Origin: an uncultured Clostridia bacterium
GTDB lineage: Bacteria > Bacillota > Clostridia > TANB77 > CAG-508
Length of the DNA: 64,000 bases
Direction of reading: 5' to 3'
Assembly: GCA_947630185.1 (NCBI GenBank)
Contig: CANRGT010000007.1
Location: 1-64,000, forward strand
Shown: positions 22,517 through 34,352 of the stretch, one piece after another
Layout of the letters: each line of letters starts with the position of its first letter
Numbering within the stretch: position 1 is the first letter of the stretch
Program-made: the position numbers and the translations under genes
The notes under the pieces: model-generated
Told to the model about the DNA's origin: nothing
Databases searched by the model: none
What the model saw: the letters and a program-made list of their open reading frames with translations, nothing else

Positions 22517-22647
22517 TTTTATAAATACAAGTAATTTTATAAGTAATAGTATTAAATAAAAAAATACAAAGTTATAATATTAGAAAATTATAAAAATTAT
22601 GTCCTAATATAAAAAACTCAAAATAATGTAGATAGGAGGAAAAGAAA

Positions 22648-23010
22648 GTGGAAGAGAAGCAAGAAACTTTAGTTCAAACAGCACAAGCTTCATTAAAATA
22701 TGCTAGAATTTCAAGTAGAAAAGTTAAAATTGTAGCAGATTTAATTAGAGGAAAAAATATTGATGAAGCATTAGCTATTGTAAAATATGCACCAAAAGCA
22801 TCAAGCGTTATTATAGAAAAATTATTAAAGTCAGCAATTGCAAACGCTGAAAACAATCATCATATGTCACACGAAAAATTATATGTTGCTGAAATTTATG
22901 CAAATCAAGGTCCAACTCTAAAAAGAATTAGACCAGCTGCAAAAGGTAGTGCAGTAAGAATCAGAAAAAGAACAAGCCATATTACAATCGTGTTAAAAGA
23001 AAGAGATTAA
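22648..23010 (+). CDS. rplV: 50S ribosomal protein L22
   Basis: [33 protein letters not shown]. Confidence 0.96.
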   Translation: MEEKQETLVQTAQASLKYARISSRKVKIVADLIRGKNIDEALAIVKYAPKASSVIIEKLLKSAIANAENNHHMSHEKLYVAEIYANQGPTLKRIRPAAKGSAVRIRKRTSHITIVLKERD

Positions 23011-23040
23011 TAGAAAAGTAAGAAAGGAGGACTTAACAAA

Positions 23041-23703
23041 ATGGGACAAAAAATGAATCCTAACGGATTAAGAGTAGGTGTTATTAGAGAATGGAATTCA
23101 AAATGGTATGCAGATAAAAAGAATTTCAGTGATTATTTAGTAGAAGACCACAAAATCCGTGAATATGTTAAGAAAAAATTATATGTTGCAGGTATTTCAA
23201 GAATTGAAATCGAAAGAACTGCAAAATTTGTAAGAGTAAATGTTTACACCGCAAAACCAGGATTAGTAATTGGAAAAGGTGGAAACTTAGCTGAAGTATT
23301 AAAAGCTGAATTAGAAAAAATGATAGGAAAAACAGTAAATTTAAATATTGTTGAAGTAAATAATATTGATGTTGATGCTCAATTAGTAGCTGAAAACATT
23401 GCTAGTCAATTGGAAAAGAGGATTTCTTTTAGAAGGGCTATGAAACAATGTATGCAAAAAACCTTAAAAGCAGGTGCATTAGGTATTAAAACTGCTGTAT
23501 CTGGAAGACTTGGTGGCGCAGACATGGCAAGAACAGAATTCTATAAAGAAGGAACAATTCCACTTCAAACTTTAAGAGCTGATATTGACTATGGATTTGC
23601 AGAAGCAGATACAACATACGGAAAAATCGGTGTAAAAGTTTGGATTTATAAAGGAGAAATACTTCCAGCGAAAAAGAAGCAAATGGAAGGAGGAGACAAA
23701 TAA
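23041..23703 (+). CDS. rpsC: 30S ribosomal protein S3
   Basis: [33 protein letters not shown]. Confidence 0.98.
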   Translation: MGQKMNPNGLRVGVIREWNSKWYADKKNFSDYLVEDHKIREYVKKKLYVAGISRIEIERTAKFVRVNVYTAKPGLVIGKGGNLAEVLKAELEKMIGKTVNLNIVEVNNIDVDAQLVAENIASQLEKRISFRRAMKQCMQKTLKAGALGIKTAVSGRLGGADMARTEFYKEGTIPLQTLRADIDYGFAEADTTYGKIGVKVWIYKGEILPAKKKQMEGGDK

Positions 23704-24146
23704 TGCCATTATTACCAAAAAGAACAAAATATAGAAAACAACAAAAAGGTAGAGTTAGAGGAAAAGCAACAAGAGGAAATAAAGTAACAGATGGAGAATA
23801 TGGACTTCAAGCACAAGAAATCGGTTTAATTACTTCTAATCAAATAGAAGCAGCCCGTGTTGCTATGACTCGTTACATTAAAAGAGGAGGAAAAGTTTGG
23901 ATCAAAATTTTCCCAGATAAACCAATGACTGCAAAACCTATTGGTACTCGTATGGGTAAAGGTAAAGGAGCAGTTGAATTTTGGGTAGCACCTGTAAAAC
24001 CAGGAAGAGTAATGTTTGAAATTGCTGGTGTTCCAGAAGATGCAGCAAAAGAAGCACTTCGTTTAGCAGGTAACAAGCTATCTATAACAACAAAGTTTGT
24101 TAAAAGAGAAACCGAAAGTGTAGGTGATAGCGATGAAGATAAATAA
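23703..24146 (+). CDS. rplP: 50S ribosomal protein L16
   Basis: [26 protein letters not shown]. Confidence 0.98.
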   Translation: MPLLPKRTKYRKQQKGRVRGKATRGNKVTDGEYGLQAQEIGLITSNQIEAARVAMTRYIKRGGKVWIKIFPDKPMTAKPIGTRMGKGKGAVEFWVAPVKPGRVMFEIAGVPEDAAKEALRLAGNKLSITTKFVKRETESVGDSDEDK

Positions 24147-24339
24147 AATTAAAGAAATGTCTTCACCAGATCTAGAAAAGGAATTAGTTGAACTAAAGAA
24201 TGAGCTATTCAAATTAAGATTTAGTTTAGCAACAAACGGATTAGACAATCCTATGAAAATAAAAGATGTGAAGAAAGACATAGCAAGAATTAAAACAGTT
24301 CTAAGAGAAAGAGAACTAGTTGAGAAGAAAGGGGATTAA
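24133..24339 (+). CDS. rpmC: 50S ribosomal protein L29
   Basis: [33 protein letters not shown] at 24133 inside ORF 24124. Confidence 0.93.
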   Translation: MKINKIKEMSSPDLEKELVELKNELFKLRFSLATNGLDNPMKIKDVKKDIARIKTVLRERELVEKKGD

Positions 24340-24343
24340 CCAA

Positions 24344-24607
24344 ATGGAAGAAAGAAATCTTCGTAAAGTAATGGTTGGCACAGTTGTTTCTAACAAAATG
24401 GATAAAACAGTTGTAGTAGCTGTTGAAACTAATGTTATGAACAAAATGTATGGAAAAATCCAAAAAAGAACATACAAATTAAAAGCTCATGACGAAAAAA
24501 ATGAGTGCCAAGAAGGCGATAAAGTAAAAGTAATGGAAACAAGACCACTTTCTAAAGACAAAAGATTTAGAGTGGTAGAAATAGTAGAAAAAGCCATTAT
24601 AAAATAA
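24344..24607 (+). CDS. rpsQ: 30S ribosomal protein S17
   Basis: [31 protein letters not shown] at 24344. Confidence 0.95.
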   Translation: MEERNLRKVMVGTVVSNKMDKTVVVAVETNVMNKMYGKIQKRTYKLKAHDEKNECQEGDKVKVMETRPLSKDKRFRVVEIVEKAIIK

Positions 24608-24654
24608 AAAATTAGATAAAAGCTTTAAAATAGTAAAGAAGGAGGTAACCTTAA

Positions 24655-25023
24655 ATGGTACAACAACAAAGTATTTTAAAAGTTGCTGACAATACTGGTG
24701 CAAGAGAAATTATGTGTATCAGATGTTTAGGTGGCTCATATAGAAGATATGCTGGAATCGGTGACATTATTGTTGCTTCTGTTAAAACAGCAATACCAGG
24801 TGGCGTTGTTAAAAAAGGTGATGTAGTAAAAGCAGTTGTAGTTAGAACTAAAAAGCCAGTTAGAAGAGCAGATGGTTCATATGTAAGATTTGACGAAAAT
24901 GCAGCAGTTCTTATAAAAGATGATAAAACACCAAGAGGAACTCGTATTTTTGGGCCAGTAGCTAGAGAATTAAGAGACGGAGATTATATGAAAATATTAT
25001 CATTAGCTCCAGAAGTTTTATAA
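24655..25023 (+). CDS. rplN: 50S ribosomal protein L14
   Basis: [39 protein letters not shown]. Confidence 0.97.
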   Translation: MVQQQSILKVADNTGAREIMCIRCLGGSYRRYAGIGDIIVASVKTAIPGGVVKKGDVVKAVVVRTKKPVRRADGSYVRFDENAAVLIKDDKTPRGTRIFGPVARELRDGDYMKILSLAPEVL

Positions 25024-25062
25024 AAAACCGATAAACTAGTAAAAAAGAGGTGAAAACAAGTA

Positions 25063-25371
25063 ATGAAAATTAGAAAAGGTGATACTGTTCAAGTTTTATC
25101 AGGAAATGATAAAGGAAAAACAGGAGAAGTTTTAGAAATAATTCCAAAAACAGAAAAAGTAATCGTAAAAGGTGTTAATGTTCGTAAGAAACACGTTAAA
25201 CCAAGAAAACAAGGAGAAGAAGGCGGAATCATTCCAGTAGAATGCAGCATACATAGTAGCAAAGTAAATGTAGTTTGCCCAAAATGTAACAAACCAACAA
25301 GAGTTGGATATGTAGTAGAGGGAGACAAAAAAGTGCGTGTTTGCAAGAGATGTGGAAATAAATTAAAATAA
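25063..25371 (+). CDS. rplX: 50S ribosomal protein L24
   Basis: MKIRKGDTVQVLSGNDKGKTGEVLEIIPKTEKVIVKGVNVRKKHVKP. Confidence 0.97.
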   Translation: MKIRKGDTVQVLSGNDKGKTGEVLEIIPKTEKVIVKGVNVRKKHVKPRKQGEEGGIIPVECSIHSSKVNVVCPKCNKPTRVGYVVEGDKKVRVCKRCGNKLK

Positions 25372-25395
25372 GAAAGGAGGTCTATGTAAGGACTT

Positions 25396-25938
25396 ATGGA
25401 AATATTAAGAGAACAATATGAAAAAGAAGTAGTACCAGCATTAATGAAAAAGTTTAACTATAAATCAATTATGGAAGTTCCAAAATTAGAGAAAATAGTT
25501 ATCAATGTTGGTTTAGGAGATATGAAAGATAATCCAAAAGCATTAGATAATACAATAAATGACCTAAGCATTATTACAGGTCAAAAACCAATAGTAACAA
25601 AAGCTAAGAAAGCTATAGCTGCTTTCAAAATTAGAGAAGGTGTTAATATTGGATGTAAAGTTACTTTAAGAAGTGGAAAAATGTATGATTTTGCATACAA
25701 ACTATTCAATGTAGCTTTACCAAGAGTTAGAGATTTTAGAGGAGTTTCAAATAATTCATTTGATGGTAGAGGAAACTATTCAATGGGTGTTAAGGAACAA
25801 TTAATTTTCCCTGAAATCGAATATGATAAAATTGATAAAATTAGAGGTATGGATATTATATTTGTTACTACTGCTAATACAGACGAAGAAGCAAAAGAAT
25901 TGCTTTCATTATTAGGAATGCCATTCCAAAATAATTAA
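25396..25938 (+). CDS. rplE: 50S ribosomal protein L5
   Basis: [40 protein letters not shown]. Confidence 0.97.
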   Translation: MEILREQYEKEVVPALMKKFNYKSIMEVPKLEKIVINVGLGDMKDNPKALDNTINDLSIITGQKPIVTKAKKAIAAFKIREGVNIGCKVTLRSGKMYDFAYKLFNVALPRVRDFRGVSNNSFDGRGNYSMGVKEQLIFPEIEYDKIDKIRGMDIIFVTTANTDEEAKELLSLLGMPFQNN

Positions 25939-25967
25939 TTAGTAGTGAGTTAAGAAAGGAGAAATTC

Positions 25968-26153
25968 ATGGCTAAAACATCTTTAAAAGTAAAACAACAA
26001 AAACCACAAAAATATAAAACAAGAGAATATAATCGTTGTAAAATATGTGGAAGACCACATGCTTATATTAGAAAATATGGAATCTGCCGTGTTTGCTTTA
26101 GAGAATTAGCTCATAAGGGAGAAATTCCGGGAGTTAAGAAAGCAAGCTGGTAA
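25968..26153 (+). CDS. rpsN: 30S ribosomal protein S14 (zinc-binding type)
   Basis: [43 protein letters not shown]. Confidence 0.96.
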   Translation: MAKTSLKVKQQKPQKYKTREYNRCKICGRPHAYIRKYGICRVCFRELAHKGEIPGVKKASW

Positions 26154-26204
26154 TTCTTTCAAATTTAAATCAGCACAAAAATAAAAAAAGGAGGGAAAAA
26201 ATAA

Positions 26205-26603
26205 ATGAATACAACAGACCCAATTGCAGATATGTTAACAAGAATTAGAAATGCGAATAGTCAAAAACATAAAACAGTAGACGTACCTAGTTCAAATGTA
26301 AAAAAGGCAATTGCAGATATTCTATTCAAAGAAGGTTATATTGCTTCATATGAAGAGATAAATGACAATAGCCAAGGTGTTATTCGCATTACTTTAAAAT
26401 ATAATGAAAGAGGTAGTAGAGTAATTGAAGGTTTAAGAAGAATTAGTAAACCAGGATTAAGAGTATATGCATCTAAAGATGAATTACCACAAGTATTAAA
26501 TGGTTTAGGAATCGCTTTAATTTCTACCTCAAAAGGAATTAAAACTGATAAAGAAGCAAGAGCAGAAGGACTAGGAGGAGAAGTTCTAGCTTATGTTTGG
26601 TAG
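26205..26603 (+). CDS. rpsH: 30S ribosomal protein S8
   Basis: [26 protein letters not shown]...GGEVLAYVW. Confidence 0.97.
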   Translation: MNTTDPIADMLTRIRNANSQKHKTVDVPSSNVKKAIADILFKEGYIASYEEINDNSQGVIRITLKYNERGSRVIEGLRRISKPGLRVYASKDELPQVLNGLGIALISTSKGIKTDKEARAEGLGGEVLAYVW

Positions 26604-26621
26604 AAAGGAGGAAAATAAAAA

Positions 26622-27161
26622 ATGTCAAGAATAGGCAATAAACATATTACAGTACCAGAAGGCGTTGAAGTTTCAATGAACGAAAATGTGATTACTGTAA
26701 AAGGTCCAAAAGGAACAATGTCAAGAGAAATTCATAAAAATATGAAAGTAGATATAAATGAAAATACTATTACTGTTACAAGACCAGATGATGAACCAGC
26801 AAATAGAAGTTTACATGGATTAACAAGAACTTTAATTAACAATATGATTGAGGGAGTTGTTCATGAATTTAAAAGAGATTTAGAAATCAATGGTGTTGGT
26901 TACAGAGCACAAAAAAGAGGAAACACATTAGTAATGAACTTAGGTTATTCACATCCAGTAGAGATGGATCCACCACAAGGAATTACTTTTGATGTACCAG
27001 ATCCAAACCACATTACAGTAAGAGGTATTGATAAAGAATTAGTTGGTCAAACAGCAGCTGTTGTAAGAACAAAAAGACCACCAGAAGTATATAGAGGTAA
27101 AGGTATTAAATATGCTGAAGAACATATTAGACGTAAAGAGGGTAAATCTGGTAAGAAATAA
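26622..27161 (+). CDS. rplF: 50S ribosomal protein L6
   Basis: MSRIGNKHITVPEGVEVSMNENVITVKGPKG. Confidence 0.97.
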   Translation: MSRIGNKHITVPEGVEVSMNENVITVKGPKGTMSREIHKNMKVDINENTITVTRPDDEPANRSLHGLTRTLINNMIEGVVHEFKRDLEINGVGYRAQKRGNTLVMNLGYSHPVEMDPPQGITFDVPDPNHITVRGIDKELVGQTAAVVRTKRPPEVYRGKGIKYAEEHIRRKEGKSGKK

Positions 27162-27288
27162 AATTAGAAATTTTAAGCTTCGTCTAACTTCGTTAACCTT
27201 CGCATAAAATTTTTTCGATGTACAACTCGTACTATCTCAAAAATTTTAGCTCGGTTGCCTTGTTATACTCGCTTTAAATTCCTAATTT
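27160..27288. repeat. Palindromic intergenic element
   Basis: Terminal near-perfect inverted repeat aaattagaaattttaagc / gctttaaattcctaattt flanking a locally GC-richer core. Confidence 0.65.
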
Positions 27289-27326
27289 AGAATTTACTAA
27301 TTAAATTTAGTAGAAAGGAGAAAATC

Positions 27327-27686
27327 ATGATTAAGAAAATAGACAGAAAAGCTGAAAGAGAGAGAAGACATGAAAGAGTACGTAATAAAGTTCTAGGAAC
27401 ACCAGAACGTCCAAGATTATGTGTTTTTAGAAGCAATAGTAATCTTTATGTTCAAGTTATAGATGATGTAAACGCTAACACTTTAGCACAGGCTTCTACA
27501 TTAGATAAAGAAGTTAAAACAAAACATAGCAACAAAGAAGCTGCTAAAGAAGTAGGCGCACTAATTGCTAAGAGATCTCTTGAAAAAAATATTAAAGAAG
27601 TTGTTTTTGATAGAGGTGGCTACATTTATCATGGTGTAGTAAAAGAATTAGCAGAAGCAGCAAGAGAAGGCGGATTAACATTCTAA
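27327..27686 (+). CDS. rplR: 50S ribosomal protein L18
   Basis: [34 protein letters not shown]. Confidence 0.97.
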   Translation: MIKKIDRKAERERRHERVRNKVLGTPERPRLCVFRSNSNLYVQVIDDVNANTLAQASTLDKEVKTKHSNKEAAKEVGALIAKRSLEKNIKEVVFDRGGYIYHGVVKELAEAAREGGLTF

Positions 27687-27817
27687 GCTAAAGGGTAAAT
27701 TCTTAAAAAGTAAGAAATGTTTATATTTCTTAAAAACGTATTTAAAGTAAGAAATTTTTATATTTCTTAAAAATATATTTAAAGAAAACCTTTATAGTAG
27801 AACTTAAAAAGGTTCAC

Positions 27818-27886
27818 AAGGGTAGGGGACAGATTCTAGCCCTAGTGAATAAAAATATAATAGAGTTAAAAGGTGTCCCCTAACAG
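27818..27886. repeat. GGGGACA-type hairpin intergenic repeat
   Basis: ggtaggggaca ... tgtcccctaac inverted repeat. Confidence 0.6.
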
Positions 27887-27909
27887 ATAAAAAAGGAGGG
27901 AAAATTAAA

Positions 27910-28401
27910 GTGCAATCAGAAAATACATCAGAATTAAAAGAAAAAGTAGTTGCAATTAACAGAGTAGCAAAAGTTGTAAAAGGTGGTAGAACCTTTAGAT
28001 TTAGTGCTGTCGTTGTTGTTGGAGATGAAAATGGTCATATTGGTGTAGGAAATGGTAAAGCTTCTGAAGTTCCAGATGCAATTAAGAAAGCTATTGAAGA
28101 TGCTAAAAAGAACTTAGTAGAAGTTCCAGTAGTAGGAACAACAATTCCTCATGAATATGTAGGTAAATTTGGAAGTGCAAGCGTTATGTTAAAACCAGCT
28201 GCAGAAGGTACTGGAGTTATTGCTGGTGGTAGCGTAAGACCAGTATTAGAGCTTGCAGGATACAAAGATATTAGAACAAAAGTTATAGGAACAAACAATC
28301 CTAGAAACGTTGTTTATGCTACAATAGAAGGTTTAAAGAGCATGAGAACAATTGAGCAAGTAGCAAATAAAAGAGGAAAATCAACAGCAGATATTTTATA
28401 A
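27910..28401 (+). CDS. rpsE: 30S ribosomal protein S5
   Basis: [42 protein letters not shown] start. Confidence 0.97.
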   Translation: MQSENTSELKEKVVAINRVAKVVKGGRTFRFSAVVVVGDENGHIGVGNGKASEVPDAIKKAIEDAKKNLVEVPVVGTTIPHEYVGKFGSASVMLKPAAEGTGVIAGGSVRPVLELAGYKDIRTKVIGTNNPRNVVYATIEGLKSMRTIEQVANKRGKSTADIL

Positions 28402-28538
28402 TTTTAATTTTAATTTAATTTTAAATTTAAATTAAAGTTAAAATAAAAATAAAAGATTATTTTATAAAAATATTCTTTATTGATTTTAAGTATTAACAAT
28501 ATATGATTAAATAATTAAAATAGGAGGTGTACGCATAA

Positions 28539-28973
28539 ATGAAATTAGACGAAATAAAACCAGCACAAAAAGTAAAAACAAGAACTAGAGTAGGTCGTGG
28601 AGTTGGTTCAGGTCTTGGAAAAACTTCAGGAAAAGGACATAAAGGACAAAAAGCTAGAAGCGGTGGTGGAGTAAGACGTGGATTTGAAGGTGGTCAAACT
28701 CCTTTATATAGAAGATTACCAAAAAGAGGCTTTACAAACGTTCATGCTAAAGATTACACAGAAGTAACACTTACAATGCTTAACAAAGCAACAACTGAAG
28801 ATGTTACAGGAGAAAGCCTAGTAAAAGATGGTATTATTCGTAAAATAAAAGACGGTATAGTTATTATAGCAACAGGAAAATTAGACAAAAAAGTAAATGT
28901 AAAAGCTGTAAAATTTACTAAAGCTGCAAAAGAAAAAATTGAAGCTTTAGGTGGAAAGGCAGAGGTGATTTAA
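28539..28973 (+). CDS. rplO: 50S ribosomal protein L15
   Basis: [51 protein letters not shown]. Confidence 0.97.
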   Translation: MKLDEIKPAQKVKTRTRVGRGVGSGLGKTSGKGHKGQKARSGGGVRRGFEGGQTPLYRRLPKRGFTNVHAKDYTEVTLTMLNKATTEDVTGESLVKDGIIRKIKDGIVIIATGKLDKKVNVKAVKFTKAAKEKIEALGGKAEVI

Positions 28974-30302
28974 TTGTTAAAAACTATTATTAATGCATTT
29001 AAAACACCAGATGTAAGAAAGAGAATATTATATACATTACTTTTAATTGTAATTTTCAGATTTGGATGCTTTATTACAATCCCAGGTGTTGATACAGTAG
29101 CTTTAAATGAAGCTATGTCAGGTTCTACAAATGGTATTGCAGGACTAATTGACTTAATCTCAGGTGGAGCTTTCTCAAGATTTTCTATCTTTGCAATGTC
29201 AATTACTCCATATATTACAGCATCAATTGTTATTCAATTATTAGGAATGGTACTTCCTTCTTTAGAAAGATTAATTAAAGAAGGTGGAGAAGAAGGACGT
29301 AACAAAATAAATAAATATACTAAGCTATTAACAGTAGTTTTGGCCTTAATAGAAGGCGTTGGATTATATTTATCTTATAGATCTTCAGGCATATTTGTTG
29401 GAACTGGTTTCATGACTGGATTCTTAGTAGTTATTTCACTTATGGCAGGAACAGCTATATTAACATGGCTTGGAGATGAAATTACTGATAAAGGAATTGG
29501 AAATGGTATTTCAACAATTATATTTGTAGGTATTGTTTCTGGTTTACCATCAGCAGTTAGCATGATTTGGAATTTAATTATGGGAACAGGTATATTCAGC
29601 ACAACAGGATTACTTACAGCATTAGGAATTATAATAGGAGCAATTGTATTAATTGCAGGTGTTGTATTTGTACAAGAAGCTGAAAGAAGAATACCTGTGC
29701 AATATGCAAAAAAAGTTGTAGGAAGAAGAATGGTGGGAGCACAAAATACTCATATTCCACTTAAACTTGCAATGGCAGGTGTTATGCCAATAATCTTTGC
29801 TTCTTCATTTATGACTTTCCCAGCAATGATTATTCAAATATTTATACCAAATATAGCTACTCAAACAGGTTTCTGGGCAGCAATATATAAATTTTCTATT
29901 GCAACCTCAACATCACAAGGAATTCATTGGGGTTACACAGTAGCAAATGCAATTGTATATTTATTATTGATAGTAGGATTTACATTCTTCTATACATATG
30001 CAACATTCAATCCTGCAGAAGTATCTAGTAATATTAAGAAAAATGGTGGATTTATACCAGGAATTAGAGCAGGAAAGCCAACAACAGAATATTTAGCAGC
30101 TGTATTATCTAAATTATTATGGTTTGGTGGACTTTTCTTAGCAATAATTGCAATATTACCAATGCTTATAAGATTTATTCCAGGAATTGACTTAGCATTT
30201 GGTGGAACATCTATCTTAATCGTAGTTGGTGTAGCACTAGAGATGGTACAACAATTAGAATCTTTACTTGTTATGAGACATTACAAGGGATTCTTAGACT
30301 AA
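28974..30302 (+). CDS. secY: Preprotein translocase subunit SecY
   Basis: 442-aa multi-TM; GGAFSRFSIFAMSITPYITASIVIQLL; TTG start. Confidence 0.97.
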   Translation: MLKTIINAFKTPDVRKRILYTLLLIVIFRFGCFITIPGVDTVALNEAMSGSTNGIAGLIDLISGGAFSRFSIFAMSITPYITASIVIQLLGMVLPSLERLIKEGGEEGRNKINKYTKLLTVVLALIEGVGLYLSYRSSGIFVGTGFMTGFLVVISLMAGTAILTWLGDEITDKGIGNGISTIIFVGIVSGLPSAVSMIWNLIMGTGIFSTTGLLTALGIIIGAIVLIAGVVFVQEAERRIPVQYAKKVVGRRMVGAQNTHIPLKLAMAGVMPIIFASSFMTFPAMIIQIFIPNIATQTGFWAAIYKFSIATSTSQGIHWGYTVANAIVYLLLIVGFTFFYTYATFNPAEVSSNIKKNGGFIPGIRAGKPTTEYLAAVLSKLLWFGGLFLAIIAILPMLIRFIPGIDLAFGGTSILIVVGVALEMVQQLESLLVMRHYKGFLD

Positions 30303-30393
30303 TTAAAAAAATAAATAAAAGCATAATAGGACGGACGAGTATTTATTTTAAAATGCTAGTACCGTCCGAAATGCATGAAAAGGAGAAAAAGTT

Positions 30394-31056
30394 ATGTATA
30401 TTGTTATGTTAGGAGCTCCAGGAAGTGGAAAAGGAACAGCAGCAAAGATTTTAGCAAAGAAAACAAATTTACCTCATATTTCTACAGGAGATATGTTTAG
30501 AGAGCAAATAAAAAAAGGAACAGAATTAGGAAAATTAGCTGAAAGCTATATGTCAAATGGAAAATTAGTACCAGACGAAGTAACTATTGGAATTGTTAAA
30601 GATAGATTAAATTCAGATGATACTAAAGAAGGCGTTATTTTAGATGGCTTCCCAAGAACAAAAATGCAAGCAGAAGCTTTAGATGAAATACTAAAAGAGC
30701 AAGGCAAAAAAGTTGATATAGTACCAGAATTAATCATTCCAGATGATGTCATTGTTGATAGAATTTTAAACAGACAAACATGTTCAAATAAAGAATGTGG
30801 TGCAATTTACAACACAAAATATAAACCTTCAAAAGTAGCAGGTGTTTGTGATGTATGTGGTGCTCCATTATCTAGCAGAACAGACGATAACGAAGAAACA
30901 ATTAAAAACAGATTAGAAGTTTACCGCGAAAATTCAAAAGATTTAATTGAATATTATAAAGAAAAAGGTGTACTTACTCAAATTACACCAAAAGACCCAA
31001 CTGCAGAAAATGCATCAGAACAAGCAGTAGAAGAAATATTGTCAGCAAAATTATAA
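30394..31056 (+). CDS. adk: Adenylate kinase (Cys4 zinc type)
   Basis: IVMLGAPGSGKGTAAKILAKK...TCSNKECGAIYN...CDVCGAPLSSRTDD. Confidence 0.97.
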   Translation: MYIVMLGAPGSGKGTAAKILAKKTNLPHISTGDMFREQIKKGTELGKLAESYMSNGKLVPDEVTIGIVKDRLNSDDTKEGVILDGFPRTKMQAEALDEILKEQGKKVDIVPELIIPDDVIVDRILNRQTCSNKECGAIYNTKYKPSKVAGVCDVCGAPLSSRTDDNEETIKNRLEVYRENSKDLIEYYKEKGVLTQITPKDPTAENASEQAVEEILSAKL

Positions 31057-31085
31057 TAATTTTCAAAAGCTTTATTTATCATCTC

Positions 31086-31220
31086 TAAAATAGTTATTTT
31101 TTGTAACCTTGGTGTCGCAATCTCCATATAAAAAATACTAGTATGTAGATTGCTCCAATCGCACTACGCCTAAAGGCTCCGTTTGATCGCTTACGCGGTT
31201 ACTGCAAAATAACTATTTTA
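31086..31220. repeat. Structured intergenic element, copy 1
   Basis: 15-nt terminal inverted repeat TAAAATAGTTATTTT/AAAATAACTATTTTA, inner stem GCAATCT/AGATTGC, core shared with 36261-36424. Confidence 0.7.
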
Positions 31221-31269
31221 GAAAAAATGTAAATTGTAATAAAAACTGACAAAAAAGGAAGTAATAAAA

Positions 31270-32040
31270 TTGGTAACAATTAAGTCTCAAAAACAAATTG
31301 AAAAAATGAAGGAAGCATGTAAGATTACAGCCTTTGTTTATGAAGAAATAGGTAAGTTTATTAAGCCAGGAATTACAACAATGGACTTAGATAAATTTGC
31401 TGAAAAAATTATTAGAGAAAAAGGAGGAATTCCTGCACAAAAAGGTTATCCAAGTGGACAAAAAGGAGTTCCTGCTTTTCCATGTACTTTATGTGTTTCT
31501 ATTAACGACGAAATTATACACGGTATACCATCTACAAGAAGAATTATAAAAGATGGAGATGTTGTAAGTATTGATTTGGTGGTTTATAAAAATGGATTTA
31601 ATGGGGATGCGGCAAGAACCTATATTGTAGGAAATGCTACACCTGAAAAACAAAGGTTAGTAGATGTTACAAAGCAAGCATTTTATGAAGGAATTAAATA
31701 TGCTGTAAAAGGAAATCGTGTTGGAGATATTTCACATGCAATAGGTGAATTTGTAGAAAAAAATGGTTTCAATGTTGTAAAAGAATTTCAAGGTCATGGA
31801 ATAGGAGAAGAAATGCATGAAGATCCAGGCATTCCAAATTACGGAAAAGCTGGAAAAGGAATAAGACTAGAACCTGGCATGACACTTGCAGTAGAACCAA
31901 TGGTAATGGCTGGAAAACCTAATATTTGCGTATTAGATGATGGATGGACAATAGTAACAGAGGATGAATCTTTATCAGCACATTATGAAAATACAATTTT
32001 AATTACAGAAAATAAGCCAGAAATATTGACATTATTATAA
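31270..32040 (+). CDS. map: Type I methionyl aminopeptidase
   Basis: MVTIKSQKQIEKMKEACKITAFVYEEIGKFIKPGITTMDLD; GHGIGEEMHEDPGIPNYG. Confidence 0.97.
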   Translation: MVTIKSQKQIEKMKEACKITAFVYEEIGKFIKPGITTMDLDKFAEKIIREKGGIPAQKGYPSGQKGVPAFPCTLCVSINDEIIHGIPSTRRIIKDGDVVSIDLVVYKNGFNGDAARTYIVGNATPEKQRLVDVTKQAFYEGIKYAVKGNRVGDISHAIGEFVEKNGFNVVKEFQGHGIGEEMHEDPGIPNYGKAGKGIRLEPGMTLAVEPMVMAGKPNICVLDDGWTIVTEDESLSAHYENTILITENKPEILTLL

Positions 32041-32121
32041 ATTTGCAGTATAATATACAAGATATTGTACGTAAAAAGAAAGGAGATATGTTAACTTACA
32101 GAAAGTTAACATGGACAAAAT

Positions 32122-32340
32122 ATGTCAAAAGAGGATGTTATTGAAGTAGAAGGTACTGTTGTTGAAGCATTACCAAATACAAATTTCAAAGTTGAATTAG
32201 AAAACGGACATAAAATTCTAGCACATATTTCAGGAAAATTAAGAATGAATTACATTAAAATTTTACCTGGAGACAAAGTAAAAGTAGAATTATCTCCATA
32301 TGACTTAAGCAAAGGTCGTATTACATGGAGAGCAAAATAG
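32122..32340 (+). CDS. infA: Translation initiation factor IF-1
   Basis: [57 protein letters not shown]. Confidence 0.98.
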   Translation: MSKEDVIEVEGTVVEALPNTNFKVELENGHKILAHISGKLRMNYIKILPGDKVKVELSPYDLSKGRITWRAK

Positions 32341-32446
32341 AATATAGCAAAATAAAATATTTATAAAGCAAAAAATATAAACATAATTTACTAAGTTATA
32401 AATAGTAAAAAATTCAAAAATATAACTAAATGGAGAGGTGAAAGAA

Positions 32447-32560
32447 ATGAAAGTAAGACCATCAGTAAAGCCAATGTGTGAAAAATGCAAAGTTATTAAA
32501 AGAAAAGGAGTTATCAGAGTAATCTGTGAAAATCCTAAACACAAACAAAGACAAGGGTAA
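32447..32560 (+). CDS. rpmJ: 50S ribosomal protein L36 (below ORF-track size cut-off)
   Basis: [39 protein letters not shown] gagaggtg. Confidence 0.97.
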   Translation: MKVRPSVKPMCEKCKVIKRKGVIRVICENPKHKQRQG

Positions 32561-32848
32561 AACCTTAAAAAGTTTATAACACAAGTCATATGAATAGCGG
32601 CTGTAAGGAGAAAAAGTTTCCTTATAATTCAGATTTGTGTTTATATATATGTCTAAAAGCTTATTGATTGGTTTTAAAAACCAATGCATTTCACCAATAA
32701 GAAATAAGACAAAACGCAAAATGATAATTACAAAATTCAAAATAGGCAAAAAGCTAAAAGTTAAAACAAAAATTAAAATTTTTTAAAACTAAAAAGAAAA
32801 ATCAAAAAGAAAAAACAGCAAATTAAAAAACTATGGAGGTGCAAATAA

Positions 32849-33217
32849 ATGGCTCGTTTAGCAGGAGTTGATTTACCTAGAGAAAAAAGAGTAGAAATTG
32901 GTCTAACATATATCTATGGAATAGGTTTAGCAAGTTCACAAAAAATATTAGCTAAAGCAAAAGTAAATCCAGATATAAGAGTTAAAGATTTAACAGATGA
33001 CCAAGTACAAGCAATCAGAAATGCAATGGATGGTTATGTAGTTGAAGGTGACTTACGTAGAGAAGTTGCATTAAATATTAAAAGACTAACTGAAATTGGA
33101 TGTTATAGAGGAATTAGACATAGACGTGGTCTTCCTGTAAGAGGACAAAGAACAAAAACAAATGCCCGTACAAGAAAAGGTCCTAGAAAATTAGTTAGCA
33201 AAAGCAAGAAAGACTAA
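32849..33217 (+). CDS. rpsM: 30S ribosomal protein S13
   Basis: [34 protein letters not shown]. Confidence 0.98.
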   Translation: MARLAGVDLPREKRVEIGLTYIYGIGLASSQKILAKAKVNPDIRVKDLTDDQVQAIRNAMDGYVVEGDLRREVALNIKRLTEIGCYRGIRHRRGLPVRGQRTKTNARTRKGPRKLVSKSKKD

Positions 33218-33238
33218 ATAAGGAGGGAATATTAAAAA

Positions 33239-33640
33239 ATGGCAAAAGCAACTGTAACTAAAAAAACAGTAACTAGAAGAAGAGATAGAAAAAACATTGA
33301 AAAAGGTTTAGCACATATTCATTCTAGCTTCAATAATACAATCGTTACACTTACAGATGTTCAAGGAAATGTAATTTCTTGGGCAAGTGCTGGAGAACTT
33401 GGATTTAAAGGTTCTAGAAAAAGCACACCATTTGCAGCTGGAGAAGCAGCAGAAACTGCAGCTAAAGCAGCAATGGAACATGGATTAAAAACAGTAGAAG
33501 TATTTGTAAAAGGACCAGGTTCTGGTCGTGAAGCAGCAATTAGGTCTTTACAATCAGCAGGATTGGAAATTAGTAGTATCAAAGATGTTACTCCAATACC
33601 TCACAATGGTTGTAGACCACCAAAAAGACGTAGAGTATAA
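33239..33640 (+). CDS. rpsK: 30S ribosomal protein S11
   Basis: [45 protein letters not shown]. Confidence 0.98.
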   Translation: MAKATVTKKTVTRRRDRKNIEKGLAHIHSSFNNTIVTLTDVQGNVISWASAGELGFKGSRKSTPFAAGEAAETAAKAAMEHGLKTVEVFVKGPGSGREAAIRSLQSAGLEISSIKDVTPIPHNGCRPPKRRRV

Positions 33641-33669
33641 AAGAATAGAAAGAAAGGTGAAACAAAGAA

Positions 33670-34296
33670 ATGGCAAGATATAAAGACGAACAATGTCGTA
33701 TTTGTCGTAGAGAAGGACAAAAATTGTTTTTAAAAGGATCAAGATGCTACACAGATAAATGCAGTATTTCAAGAAGAAATTATGCACCAGGACAAAATGG
33801 TCAAAAAAGAAAGAAACTTTCTGAATACGGTACACAGCTTAGAGAAAAACAAAAAACAAAATCTTTTTATGGTGTAGGAGAAAAACAATTTAGAAGATAT
33901 TTTGAAATGGCATCTGCTACTCGTGGAAAAACAGGTGAAGTTTTATTACAAATTTTAGAAAGAAGATTAGATAACGTAGTATATCGTTTAGGATACGGTT
34001 CTTCAAGAGCACAAGCAAGAATGTTAATCACACATGGATGCTTTGAAGTAAACGGACAAAAAGTTGATATTCCATCTTATTTATTAAAAGAAGGAGATAT
34101 CGTTACAGTAAGAGAAATTAGAAAAGATAATGGTGTAATTAAATTAAATGTTGAAGAAAACTCAGCAAGACCAGTACCAGAATGGTTACAAAAAGATGCT
34201 AATAACTTAAATGGTAAAGTAGTAAGACTACCAGTAAGAGAAGACGTAGATATCCCAGTTGAAGAACATTTAATAGTAGAGCTTTACTCTAAATAA
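33670..34296 (+). CDS. rpsD: 30S ribosomal protein S4
   Basis: [34 protein letters not shown]. Confidence 0.98.
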   Translation: MARYKDEQCRICRREGQKLFLKGSRCYTDKCSISRRNYAPGQNGQKRKKLSEYGTQLREKQKTKSFYGVGEKQFRRYFEMASATRGKTGEVLLQILERRLDNVVYRLGYGSSRAQARMLITHGCFEVNGQKVDIPSYLLKEGDIVTVREIRKDNGVIKLNVEENSARPVPEWLQKDANNLNGKVVRLPVREDVDIPVEEHLIVELYSK

Positions 34297-34352
34297 TAAT
34301 TTAATTGTTATAATAGAAATAATTTTTTCTATGATTTATTAGGAGGTAAAAA

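Noticed and set aside
30325-30370. GGACGG...CCGTCC inverted repeat between secY and adk as a riboswitch
   Set aside because: A simple imperfect hairpin only; insufficient structure to name a class.
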